Source: CAVQBL01 sp963710715
GTDB taxonomy: Bacteria > Pseudomonadota > Gammaproteobacteria > DSM-16500
Assembly: GCA_963710715.1 (NCBI GenBank)
Contig: CAVQBL010000018.1
Span: 201,718-265,717, forward strand
Length of the DNA stretch: 64,000 nucleotides
Direction: 5' to 3'
The translations under genes were made by a program, and so were the position numbers. Positions 1 to 7,363 of the stretch are shown in pieces. Numbering within the stretch: position 1 is the stretch's first letter; every line of letters begins with the position of its first letter. A model generated the notes under the pieces. The model searched no databases. It saw only the letters and a program-made list of their open reading frames with translations, and was not told the DNA's origin.

Positions 1-705
1 CATGGTGAAACTTATGGCAACTGCGGCCAAAGTACAACAACAGGAGAAGTTGATTATTCATTAGTAACTTCAGGAAAAAAAGGCCATGAAAAACGTATTT
101 ATCAAGGCAACGTTGATACAGAGATCAATCAGTTAACTGAACTTGGAAAACAACAAGCACTCAAAGCCGCAGAAAAATTAGAAAATGAGCTTTTGAAAAA
201 CGACTGGGAACCTGATGTTATTTTTCATAGCCCATTATCCAGAGCAAAAGATACAGGATTACCTTTTGTAGAGAGAAACAACTTTACTAAGCGTTATTTT
301 GTATTAGACGGCATCAAGGAAATGTCCTTTGGTACTTGGGAAAACCACCGTGTTTGCGATATGAAGTCAGATGATTCTTGTCATTTATTTTATCGAAACC
401 AACACGCGTTGATCAAAAGCTCAGGGGAAAATTTTTGCGAAGTTTTACTAAGAGCCCATGCAGTTCTGCAACATCTAAACGAAAAATACTCAGGAAAGAA
501 AGTATTAATGTTTTCACACTCTATGTTCGGCGCAGCATGCTGCATTTTATTGGGACGCGGACAAACAGTTGAAAACGGCGAATATTTGGCATTCGATGGG
601 AAAAAGAAAAATGGCGATTACTATACAATGCCAAATGCCACGCCATTTTGCCTGAATTTTAAAACCCCAACTACAACACCAAAAATGGCTATCTCACTAT
701 GTTAA
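1..705 (+). CDS. Histidine phosphatase family protein (phosphoglycerate mutase-like), 5' end outside window
   Basis: The reading frame is open from the first base, so the gene starts upstream of the window. The first codons read HGET, which matches the end of the RHGE(T) catalytic motif of the histidine phosphatase superfamily. Further family landmarks are FHSPLSRAKDT (the usual SxLxRAxxT block), EMSFGTWEN (equivalent of E-x-x-FG-x-WEG) and the second catalytic histidine in MFSHSMFGA. It is therefore a phosphohydrolase or mutase acting through a phosphohistidine; the substrate cannot be told. A TTG at 193 is only an internal codon. The stop at 703-705 overlaps the ATG of the next gene (699), so translation is probably coupled to the F-box gene and the product may belong to the same effector set. 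That last point is inference. Confidence 0.8.
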   Translation, partial: HGETYGNCGQSTTTGEVDYSLVTSGKKGHEKRIYQGNVDTEINQLTELGKQQALKAAEKLENELLKNDWEPDVIFHSPLSRAKDTGLPFVERNNFTKRYFVLDGIKEMSFGTWENHRVCDMKSDDSCHLFYRNQHALIKSSGENFCEVLLRAHAVLQHLNEKYSGKKVLMFSHSMFGAACCILLGRGQTVENGEYLAFDGKKKNGDYYTMPNATPFCLNFKTPTTTPKMAISLC

Positions 706-1373
706 ACAGAAAACTAAAAAAAACGGATATTCCAGACGATACTTTAACTAAATCATTTGAGTATTTAAAACCAACTGATTTAACTAAAGCTGCTCGTGTT
801 TGTAAAAGATGGAGAAATTTATTAATTATTAATACCGATATTTGGAAAACATCGATATTTAAAAGCAATAAAATGCAACTTTTAAATACTGCACTATATA
901 AAGAAATCGTCGGCACTGGTAATACTAGGTCCATTAACCGTTATTTTTTAATGGGAGCAAATCCAAACACTGATGTAATAGGTAATGTTGATAAAAAATA
1001 TCATCTCGGATATTCTGGCTTTTTTAAAAACGGATCGCTGCTCAGCATAGCTGCCAACCGTGCAAGAAAAAACAATCAAATTCAAAATATAAAGGTCCTA
1101 CTATGTTATGGTGCAAACCCAATGGAACCTTCAACCTTTGAAGAATTCTGGAGCGAAGCACGGGGTTCTATTGTATTTCCCCATTCAAAAATTGGGACTG
1201 AACCGCCGGTTGATTCCGCCTTGAATAAAAAAGTTAAAACAATTTTATCTAAAGAAATGATCGTGTTTTCGATTGGAAATAATCGACCGGCTAATGAAAT
1301 TACTAAATTAACCAATCAATATAACAAATATAAACATGAAGAAGATAAGCATTATAAATGTGTCATTATGTAA
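699..1373 (+). CDS. F-box / ankyrin-like protein with C-terminal CaaX box (effector-like), copy 1
   Basis: The 224-residue protein opens with an F-box at about residues 9-50: an IPDDTL start, YLKPTDL, ARVCKRWRNL and a final DIWK, all typical spacing for the Skp1-binding fold. The middle holds ankyrin-like units (SINRYFLMGANPNTD and, later, NIKVLLCYGANPM). The last four residues are CVIM, a canonical CaaX farnesylation box, preceded by a lysine/histidine-rich stretch. The F-box + ankyrin + CaaX architecture is that of Legionella AnkB, which recruits host SCF1 ubiquitin ligase and is prenylated by the host. The start ATG overlaps the upstream phosphatase stop. A paralogue follows 49 bases downstream. 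Effector function and host prenylation are inferred; the domain reading is direct. Confidence 0.8.
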   Translation: MLNRKLKKTDIPDDTLTKSFEYLKPTDLTKAARVCKRWRNLLIINTDIWKTSIFKSNKMQLLNTALYKEIVGTGNTRSINRYFLMGANPNTDVIGNVDKKYHLGYSGFFKNGSLLSIAANRARKNNQIQNIKVLLCYGANPMEPSTFEEFWSEARGSIVFPHSKIGTEPPVDSALNKKVKTILSKEMIVFSIGNNRPANEITKLTNQYNKYKHEEDKHYKCVIM

Positions 1374-1422
1374 AAATTTATTTTATTTTTTATAACACTT
1401 AACCAAGAATATCTATTCCACT

Positions 1423-2112
1423 ATGTTAAACAGAAAACTAAAGATAACAGACATTCCAGAAGATGTATTAATCACGATATTTGCATCTAAATACTTAATA
1501 CCGAAAGATCTAGCTGCCATTGTGCTTGTTTGTAAACAATGGAGCCGGCTAGCAATGGATGCCGATCTTTGGAAAAAAGCTATTAAAAAAAGCAAGAAAA
1601 CCCCAGATTTATATCATGCGTTAGTAGAAGAGATAAGGGGCAACGGCAATTCAAAACTTATTCTTCGTTATTGCTCGATAGGTGCAAATACTAATGTTCT
1701 CTTGAAAGATGAGAAAAACAGTAATATTATTGAAAAAAAATATGGCTTTCGTGATTTACGTTATGGTTTTTTTAAACAAGCATCCTTGCTTAGTCTAGCT
1801 GGCAATTCAGCAGAATATTCTCATCAAATAGATAATATAAAAACTCTGTTAGCACATGGCGCAGATCCAATGATTCCAGCAAGTTTTATAGAATACAAGG
1901 GAGAAGTAGCAGGCGGACATATTTATTATAATCTTACAGAACGCGTTCTGTACGAGAAACCCGTTGATTCAGCAATAAATAAACATGTCAAAGCCATTTT
2001 ATTATTAGAAATGATTAAGATCGCAAGAAAAAATAATCGACCTATTAATGAAATTGAAAATCTTGATGATCAATACAGAAAATTGCAACGTCGCAATTGT
2101 TGCATAATGTAA
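1423..2112 (+). CDS. F-box / ankyrin-like protein with C-terminal CaaX box (effector-like), copy 2
   Basis: This 229-residue paralogue of the preceding gene starts with almost the same residues (MLNRKLKITDIPEDVL). It carries an F-box at about residues 9-52 (KYLIPKDLAAIVLVCKQWSRL, ending DLWK) and ankyrin-like units (RYCSIGANTN, NIKTLLAHGADPM). It ends in CCIM, again a CaaX box, after a basic RR. The two proteins are colinear over their full length but clearly diverged, so this is an old tandem duplication in which F-box and CaaX box were both kept. The likely role is a membrane-anchored substrate adaptor for a host SCF ligase. A non-effector role is possible but hard to reconcile with a prenylation box in a bacterium. 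Confidence 0.8.
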   Translation: MLNRKLKITDIPEDVLITIFASKYLIPKDLAAIVLVCKQWSRLAMDADLWKKAIKKSKKTPDLYHALVEEIRGNGNSKLILRYCSIGANTNVLLKDEKNSNIIEKKYGFRDLRYGFFKQASLLSLAGNSAEYSHQIDNIKTLLAHGADPMIPASFIEYKGEVAGGHIYYNLTERVLYEKPVDSAINKHVKAILLLEMIKIARKNNRPINEIENLDDQYRKLQRRNCCIM

Positions 2113-2302
2113 AAACGTAATCTTGACTTCCGCATCCTTTCTAAAAATTCATCCATAAAAATCCCCACAAGCCTTGCCTTAGTTTAATGGAACTTTAAAA
2201 TTGGAAATGTAGTGACTAGTAAAATTATATTTATTGATTTTTTAGGTCTTTATCCAAGTCCTATTTTTACTACAGAACATTATCTGAATTTATTAAAATT
2301 AA

Positions 2303-2920
2303 CTATGAATAGTTTTGGGTAAATTTAGTTGGACGAGGGAGAACTCCTTGTCGCCTTAATTTCAAGGTATAAATACTTTCTCGGCTGAACTGTACTCTAC
2401 AGACATAAGCGACGAGGGTTGTAATTATGATTGGTAAAACCATATGATAATCTCTTGTTATTTCTAATATTAGAATAATAGCTGTTATCACAACACCTGT
2501 TACACTGCCCAACATACCCGCCATGCCGGCTACTACAAAAATAACGGGATGAGTAACTATTGAAGGAAAGAAATAATGAAGAGCTGCTCCGAAAGCAGCG
2601 CCTAATGTGGCACCTAAAAATAATGTAGGTGAAAATATTCCGCCTGAAGCACCTGAACCTAACGTTAAACAAGTTGCCAAAAATTTTGCAATAAATAATA
2701 TTGCTAATAACCAAAAATTGGTTATCACAAAATTTAATGTATCTTGAATAGTCGCAAAACCAATTCCTTCAATATAATAATGACCATAAAAGTACATGAG
2801 TACGTACATCATCATTCCAATTAGGCTCATTCCCAATGCATGTCGTAGATATGCATTTTTAAAATGAGATACAAAAAAATCTTCAGTCCAGTAAATACCG
2901 CGAATAAACGATTCAATATG
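2303..2920 (-). pseudogene. Voltage-gated chloride channel (ClC) family, C-terminal fragment
   Basis: The frame contains the ClC signature GSGASGGIFSPTLFLGA, several hydrophobic segments and the late motif GMLGSVTGVVITAIILILE, so it is the C-terminal half of a ClC chloride channel/exchanger. The frame stays open upstream of the first ATG (2836) back to about 2920, still reading ClC-like sequence (YLRHALGM), and then abruptly changes into an unrelated sequence. The N-terminal half, including the first selectivity-filter motif, is therefore missing. It is a truncated remnant at the left edge of the degraded accessory region. Confidence 0.8.
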
Positions 2921-2921
2921 T

Positions 2922-3104
2922 CAGTGCAAGCAGGTTCAACCGATATTAAAATTTGATCAGGTTAAGGGAAAAAGAAGGCAAGAATATTTTGCTGCTATTC
3001 AAACCGGACTTGATCAGAATTATCAGCCAATGATAGATATTTTTAAATCAATTCTTAGGAGAAGTATTAAACTTTATCGGAAGTCCCTGAATCTTTCTTC
3101 TTAA
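2922..3104 (+). pseudogene. C-terminal fragment resembling a Fic-family protein
   Basis: An open stretch with no start codon reads RRQEYFAAIQTGLDQNYQPM followed by a short basic tail and a stop at 3102-3104. That pattern resembles the C-terminal end of Fic / cell-filamentation proteins (YxAAIxxGxxxNYxPM), recalled from the family rather than searched. The catalytic HPFxxGNGR part is absent. The fragment begins exactly where the ClC remnant breaks off, so a deletion junction lies near 2921. Its 3' end overlaps the facing small ORF. Confidence 0.4.
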
Positions 3105-3243
3105 GCCTTGCTGGTTTTTCTGAAAATTTAAGATGAACACCTTCAATCGCAGTAGATGACACAACATGATCACGAATCATCTTCCTGCGCAATTCAGGAT
3201 TTCTGAGGTAAGGGTTTGTTTGAGATAAGGCTTTTCTACTCAT
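3067..3243 (-). CDS. Small protein with a Fic-inhibitory-type motif (antitoxin-like)
   Basis: A 58-residue ORF starts MSRKALSQTNPYLRNPELRR and contains SSTAIEG, which fits the (S/T)xxxE(G/N) inhibitory motif found in Fic antitoxins and autoinhibited Fic proteins. The N-terminal shape (xLSxTNPYLRxPxxRxxMI) is one I associate with short proteins found beside Fic genes. The facing Fic-like fragment supports the association, although in classical pairs the two genes run in the same direction. Function as a surviving antitoxin is inference. Confidence 0.5.
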   Translation of the reverse strand: MSRKALSQTNPYLRNPELRRKMIRDHVVSSTAIEGVHLKFSEKPARLKKKDSGTSDKV

Positions 3244-3905
3244 GAATTAATTATACATCATCTTGTGTAGCTCGGCTTGTGAATAATTTCAGATTTTGGT
3301 TGTCACGATTACACCAGAATTACACCTGCGACACGAGGTTACAAAGTGAACTGTTTACACCATCATCGGGAGGAAACCAACTTTATCACAAGTTGACTCT
3401 AGGGCTATGAATAAAGAGCTAGCCTGACAACGTAATGAAGGGCGCAAACCCGGGGACAACTCGCAAGAGGAAAGCCCTCCTGGAAGCCAAGTCCAGGTGA
3501 ATGCTAGAGAGCCAGTAAGGTGAACACATGTGAATCTGTGCATAGATCGAGATCGGTGACAAGCGAAAATGGCTGACACGCTTGAACCAAAAGGTACGAA
3601 GGTAGGAGGTAGGCCAGTGTAATGCCACCTCGTGATCGCAACACCTTCCGGTCGATAGCAGACACCTAACCTGGTAGTGCCCACTTTGTAGAACGTGGCA
3701 ACCCTGCACGATTCCTGGATATACTAGGTAGAGAGTCGCAAGACACATCGACGACCGTGTAGGAATAGGATGTAGGAAGAAGCGAATGCCGCACTGTAAT
3801 GGCGCGGATACCGATTTAAATGTTATCGGACACGAAAGTGTGCCCACGTCCGACTGGTCTTCATTGCAAGATAATTTGTAGAACCACTATTATGAGGAAA
3901 AGCAA

Positions 3906-5249
3906 ATGACAACAACGGCAACTGCCGTAGTAGGTGCATCTTCAACATTGCTAGCAGCTCACTGGAAAGTCATTGACTGGAAAGCAGCTGAAGCACATGT
4001 CAAGCGGCTACAAATGCGTATTGCAAAGGCGACTCGGGAAGGCCGCCACGGCAAAGTTAATGCTTTGCAATGGATGTTATACCACTCGTATTACGCGAAG
4101 GTACTCGCAGTAAAACGAGTTGTGCAAAACCGCGGAAGCAAAACTCCAGGCATAGACAATATCACCTGGAGAACAGCGACGCAAAAGATGAATGCAGCCC
4201 TCTCTCTCAAAAGAACGGGCTACAAAACTCAACCACTCCGGCGAATTTATATCCCAAAGAAAGACGGACGTCTAAGGCCACTTAGCATTCCCACCATGAA
4301 ATGCAGAGCGATGCAAGCACTGCATCTATTTGCATTAGAACCCATGGTAGAAATAAAGGCGGATAAAAATGCCTATGGTTTTAGACCAGGACGAAGTACA
4401 GCAGACGCTATCGCTCAATGCTTCAGAGCGCTAGCGCGTCGAACTTCTGCCCAATGGATACTTGAAGGGGATATAAAAGCTTGCTTCGACAGAATCTCCC
4501 ATCAATGGCTAGTCAACAATGTCACGATGGACAAAGAACTACTGAAGAAATGGTTGAATGCAGGATACATCGACAAAGGCAGCTTCCATAGGAGCAAAGC
4601 AGGGACGCCACAAGGAGGTATCATATCGCCTGCACTTCTGAATGCAACACTCAGTGGCCTAGAAGATACGATAAAAGCATCTGTTTCTAGGCAAGATAAA
4701 GTTAACATCAGCATATATGCAGATGACTTTGTCATCACGGGAGCTAGCAAAGAAGAGCTGGAAAACAAAGTGAGCCCCGTGGTGGAAACCTTTCTGCGGA
4801 TACGAGGTTTGGAACTCTCATCTGAGAAAACCAAAATCACGTCCATTCAAGAGGGGTTCGATTTTCTCGGATTTAACATACGTAAGTATGGAGACAAGCT
4901 TCTCATCAAACCAGCCAAAGCGAGCGTTAAACGCTTTTTGGTGGACATCCGAGAAATCATCAGGAAGAGCTGCGCGACAAGTACGGCGGAATTAATAGGC
5001 CAGTTAAACCCCAAAATACTGGGATGGGCAAATTACTACCGTCATGTTGTTGCCAAACACACCTTCAGCATTGTTGATGAACACATCTTTAAAGCATTAT
5101 GGAAATGGATAAAGCGTAGACATCCAGAAAAGAGCAATGCTTGGCGAAAGAATAAATACTTCCGAAGTCAAGACGCAAAACTGGATATTCCACGCGAAAA
5201 TGCCATCAGATACTGCGAATACATGCGTACTGGATTTAATCCGAGCTAG
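3906..5249 (+). CDS. ltrA: Group II intron reverse transcriptase/maturase, C-terminus frameshifted
   Basis: The 447-residue product has the N-terminal group II RT region, RT blocks including KTPGIDNITW, YGFRPGRST, TPQGGIISP and the catalytic YADD (in SIYADDFVI), then a maturase-like X domain (LGWANYYRHVV, WKWIKRRHP, KNKYF). After about residue 420 the family-typical continuation is found in another frame: the frame beginning at 5137 reads NWIF, LIRASKISIKRHVKIKGEA and TPYDPVYTKYFAKR, which normally leads into an HNH endonuclease. A frameshift therefore lies at about 5160-5180, and the HNH domain itself is absent. The start is preceded by GAGG. RT and maturase activity could survive; DNA endonuclease activity should not. 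Confidence 0.85.
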   Translation: MTTTATAVVGASSTLLAAHWKVIDWKAAEAHVKRLQMRIAKATREGRHGKVNALQWMLYHSYYAKVLAVKRVVQNRGSKTPGIDNITWRTATQKMNAALSLKRTGYKTQPLRRIYIPKKDGRLRPLSIPTMKCRAMQALHLFALEPMVEIKADKNAYGFRPGRSTADAIAQCFRALARRTSAQWILEGDIKACFDRISHQWLVNNVTMDKELLKKWLNAGYIDKGSFHRSKAGTPQGGIISPALLNATLSGLEDTIKASVSRQDKVNISIYADDFVITGASKEELENKVSPVVETFLRIRGLELSSEKTKITSIQEGFDFLGFNIRKYGDKLLIKPAKASVKRFLVDIREIIRKSCATSTAELIGQLNPKILGWANYYRHVVAKHTFSIVDEHIFKALWKWIKRRHPEKSNAWRKNKYFRSQDAKLDIPRENAIRYCEYMRTGFNPS

Positions 5250-5403
5250 CAAAATATCTATTAAAAGACATGTGAAAATAAAGGGAGAAGCTACACCTTA
5301 TGATCCTGTCTATACAAAATATTTCGCGAAGCGAAAACTAAGATTAAAACAGCGAATAAACACAGAGAAACTGGGTCGACAACAAATCGGTCTTAAGAAG
5401 GCT

Positions 5404-5437
5404 GAGCCGTGTGAGGGGAAACTCTCACGCACGGTTC
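5404..5437 (+). ncRNA. Group II intron domain V
   Basis: A 34-nt hairpin starts GAGCCGTG, has a GAAA tetraloop and closes with CACGGTTC. It carries the catalytic-triad stem and terminal loop that define domain V. It marks the 3' part of the ribozyme and is followed by a GC-rich stem consistent with domain VI. Confidence 0.9.
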
Positions 5438-5469
5438 TTAGAGGAGTGGGTCGCAGTAATGCGGCCTGC

Positions 5470-6105
5470 TTACTCGGCACAATTTTTTTGTTTGACTTGA
5501 TTAATGTCACTATTATTATCAATTTGTACTGCTTTTAAATTTCTGTTGCCTGCAAGTGACATATGGTGCTTCCAATCATTGCCCATGGAGACAGTCGCCC
5601 AATCACTATAAGGATTTTGGCCACTCGTAATTTCACTTTGCGTTTGTTGGCATGTTTTAGTTGAGATGTTTAAGTCTTCTGGTGCACCAAATAGGCCATT
5701 ATTAATTAAATTATAGAGCGATGGATCCGCGCGTGAAATAGCATAGAGTGGGAATTGAGTAATAGCAGCAGTTGCATTGTAGATGACGTTTTGCTGAATA
5801 TTTTGAAAACTGTTTTGAATACCGTTTAATGAATTCGTAATTGATGATGCAGGATTAAATACCCCGCAGTTATATCCCAAGCAAGACTCCCCCTCGACTT
5901 GTAGTGGAACAGACTGAGCGCCACTGTAAGCAGGTATAGGAACAGGCTGTCCACCGCCCATTTTATAATATAAGGAGCTGTTACCAGCGGGGATTAAGTC
6001 AGCATAAACATTTTCTGTTGGATAACTTATAATTAACCCAACAAAAATTAAAGTAGCTGTCGTTAAATGTGCGCGCAGGTACGAACACAATTTTTTATTT
6101 ATCAT
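5470..6105 (-). pseudogene. Integrating conjugative element protein (TIGR03755/PFL_4711-like), cut by group II intron
   Basis: From the ATG at 6105 the protein starts with a signal peptide (MINKKL, hydrophobic core, ending YADLIP). It then reads LYYKMGGGQP, LGYNCGVFNP, FPLYAISRADPSLYNL, KTCQQTQSEI and GQNPYSDWATVSMGNDWK. This order matches the N-terminal half of the conserved ICE type IV secretion protein family TIGR03755 (recalled, not searched). The family is normally much longer; here the frame ends at the intron boundary, and on the other side of the intron it soon hits a stop. I therefore call it a remnant. The first 53 codons of the longer open frame (from 6264) have no features of their own and are not included. 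It would have been a periplasmic part of the conjugation apparatus. Confidence 0.7.
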
Positions 6106-6433
6106 GATGGGATCCAAAAAAAAACAAGAAAAGTTATTAACGATTTCTCTGCAATGCTCTGCAGAAAGTTTTTTAACTTCACTATTGACATCTAAATTAT
6201 TAGCTGAGGGAGAGAGCCATGTTCCCACCTCCTCCCGTGAGCGAGAGGAGGGGAGAGTTATCATGTAAAAAAGCGAGAATGGCGCAGCTATTCAATAGAT
6301 CGAAAATATCTTATTTATCTATTTACGGGGCTGGCCTCTGTGAACATTTTCCTTAGAAAGCACTTAAAGCATCTTCAGTCCTTGCTTGGCTCGATTAGTT
6401 TTTAATTTTTCAATGACGTTATCAAGTTCGTCA
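6106..6433. other. Non-coding or degraded stretch
   Basis: No convincing gene. It includes the weak upstream region of the ICE remnant and a GC-richer hairpin around 6222-6255 (CACCTCCTCCCGTGAGCGAGAGGAGG). Scraps near 6350-6375, read on the minus strand, resemble the segment around 6725-6745 (both contain GAAGAT-CTTTA-GC), suggesting a duplicated and decayed gene end. Confidence 0.4.
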
Positions 6434-6722
6434 TTAAATTTCTACACAGATCCAACTTTCTGGATTAAAAGCCTCTCTAGTTTTCGGATCTTTCTTAGGT
6501 GGTTTTTTTGATACCAGCATTTGTAAGTGTCTGGAGGTCATAACGATTTCCATTAAGTAAAATTGGGATATGCATGATATTCAATGTAATAGGATCAAAA
6601 AACTTTTCAAATGATTTTTCCTCTTTTTCATTTAATTTAAGTTGCTTTAATTTTATCTGACATTCGAGTTTTTTGCCTGATGAAGATTTTTTACATACTT
6701 GCGTAATGAGGTGAACAGTCAC
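6434..6722 (-). pseudogene. U-box domain protein, frameshifted in an A7 tract
   Basis: From a GTG at 6722 the frame reads FEKFFDPITLNIMHIPILLN then GNRYDLQTL. This is the first half of a U-box (DPIT, M-x-x-P, G-x-x-YD). The frame stops at 6495, but shifting at the A7 tract (T7 at 6503-6509 on the plus strand) gives PPKKDPKTREAFNPES down to a stop at 6434-6436, the expected second half (DPxTRxxF). U-box proteins are E2-binding ubiquitin ligases; bacterial examples such as Legionella LubX are translocated effectors. With the shift repaired it would be a protein of about 95 residues consisting of little more than the U-box. Whether it is expressed by slippage or dead is unknown. Confidence 0.65.
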
Positions 6723-6858
6723 TTAAAAATGCTGCTAAAGTATCTTCGGTGATTTTGATACACTAACAGTGCGTTGGGGCGGCTGGCGTGGGTGAGTTAT
6801 TATAACAAGATCCTTTTTCTTTTGATTCGCTAGCGAGTCTTAATGCAAGGGTATCTTA

Positions 6859-7018
6859 TTATTTGAATGCGCACTGGATAGTACCAGAATGATCGGAGGT
6901 GATGTTGATTCCGACTTTCTTAAATGTTTCATTGATTTTATTCATCAATGGGTTATTCCTTATCTTCTTAATAGAGGCAATTGCTTGTGTTATGCTCTGA
7001 TTAGAGTTGGTGGTGTCC
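6859..7018 (-). pseudogene. Short C-terminal ORF fragment, unknown
   Basis: An open stretch without a clear start reads NQSITQAIASIKKIRNNP and then INETFKKVGINITSDHSG, ending in a stop at 6859-6861. It lies just downstream of the decayed repeat protein and may be its C-terminus or a separate gene end. I do not recognise it. Confidence 0.3.
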
Positions 7019-7363
7019 TTATATCACTGTTCCTGTTGCGATTGAGGTTTTCTTAGCTTCATTAAAATGCCCAAAACCTAAAATTTCATATGCAACTAAG
7101 AGTGTCTGTATACAACGTTCTAGACTGAAAGTGTTGCTACCTTTAATCTTTTGCAGGTATTTATAAATTTTAGAGAAACATATGTAGATGAAGAAGTGTC
7201 TTAGCATGTATCGCATTAATTTTTAAATCGCGAAGTAATGTTGCAAACTTAACTATATCTTCAAGGGTGTTTTCGCGCTCGCATAAACTCATAAGTACTA
7301 CTATTTGTTCCATGGAGAGAAAAAAAATAACTTTGTTATTTTGTAGTTCATTGACAAGATTTT
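7019..7363 (-). pseudogene. Frameshifted continuation of the duplicated-repeat protein
   Basis: In alternative frames this stretch continues the second repeat of the gene at 7364-8734. After the A7 tract at 7367-7373 it reads ENLVNELQ, then CERENTLEDIVKFATLLRDL, the exact counterpart of the ENSVDDLVRFATLLRDL segment in the first repeat. Another shift near 7190-7200 is needed before KIKGSNTFSLERCIQTLL, the counterpart of GGIFSMENCVRIL. At least two frameshifts therefore separate this from the intact part. Confidence 0.55.

Larger units (their letters stand above)
3326..5481 (+). mobile_element. Group II intron with frameshifted reverse transcriptase
   Basis: The element consists of about 580 bases of structured non-coding RNA (domains I-III plus the start of IV), an intron-encoded reverse transcriptase, and a 3' end with a textbook domain V hairpin (5404-5437) followed by a domain VI-like stem. 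The 5' end is placed at CTGCGAC (3326), which resembles the conserved GUGYG start with a changed first base. The 3' end near 5481 is approximate. The 3' flank is the interrupted end of an ICE gene on the minus strand, so the intron lies antisense to that gene. Short minus-strand ORFs within 3355-3847 overlay the ribozyme and are not genes. Confidence 0.85.

Noticed and set aside
3355..3847. Two minus-strand ORFs upstream of the reverse transcriptase
   Set aside because: They cover the structured ribozyme part of the group II intron and look like low-complexity antisense translations.
5137..5538. 133-codon ORF at the 3' end of the intron as a separate gene
   Set aside because: Its first part is the frameshifted C-terminus of the reverse transcriptase and its last part runs through domain V and VI RNA.
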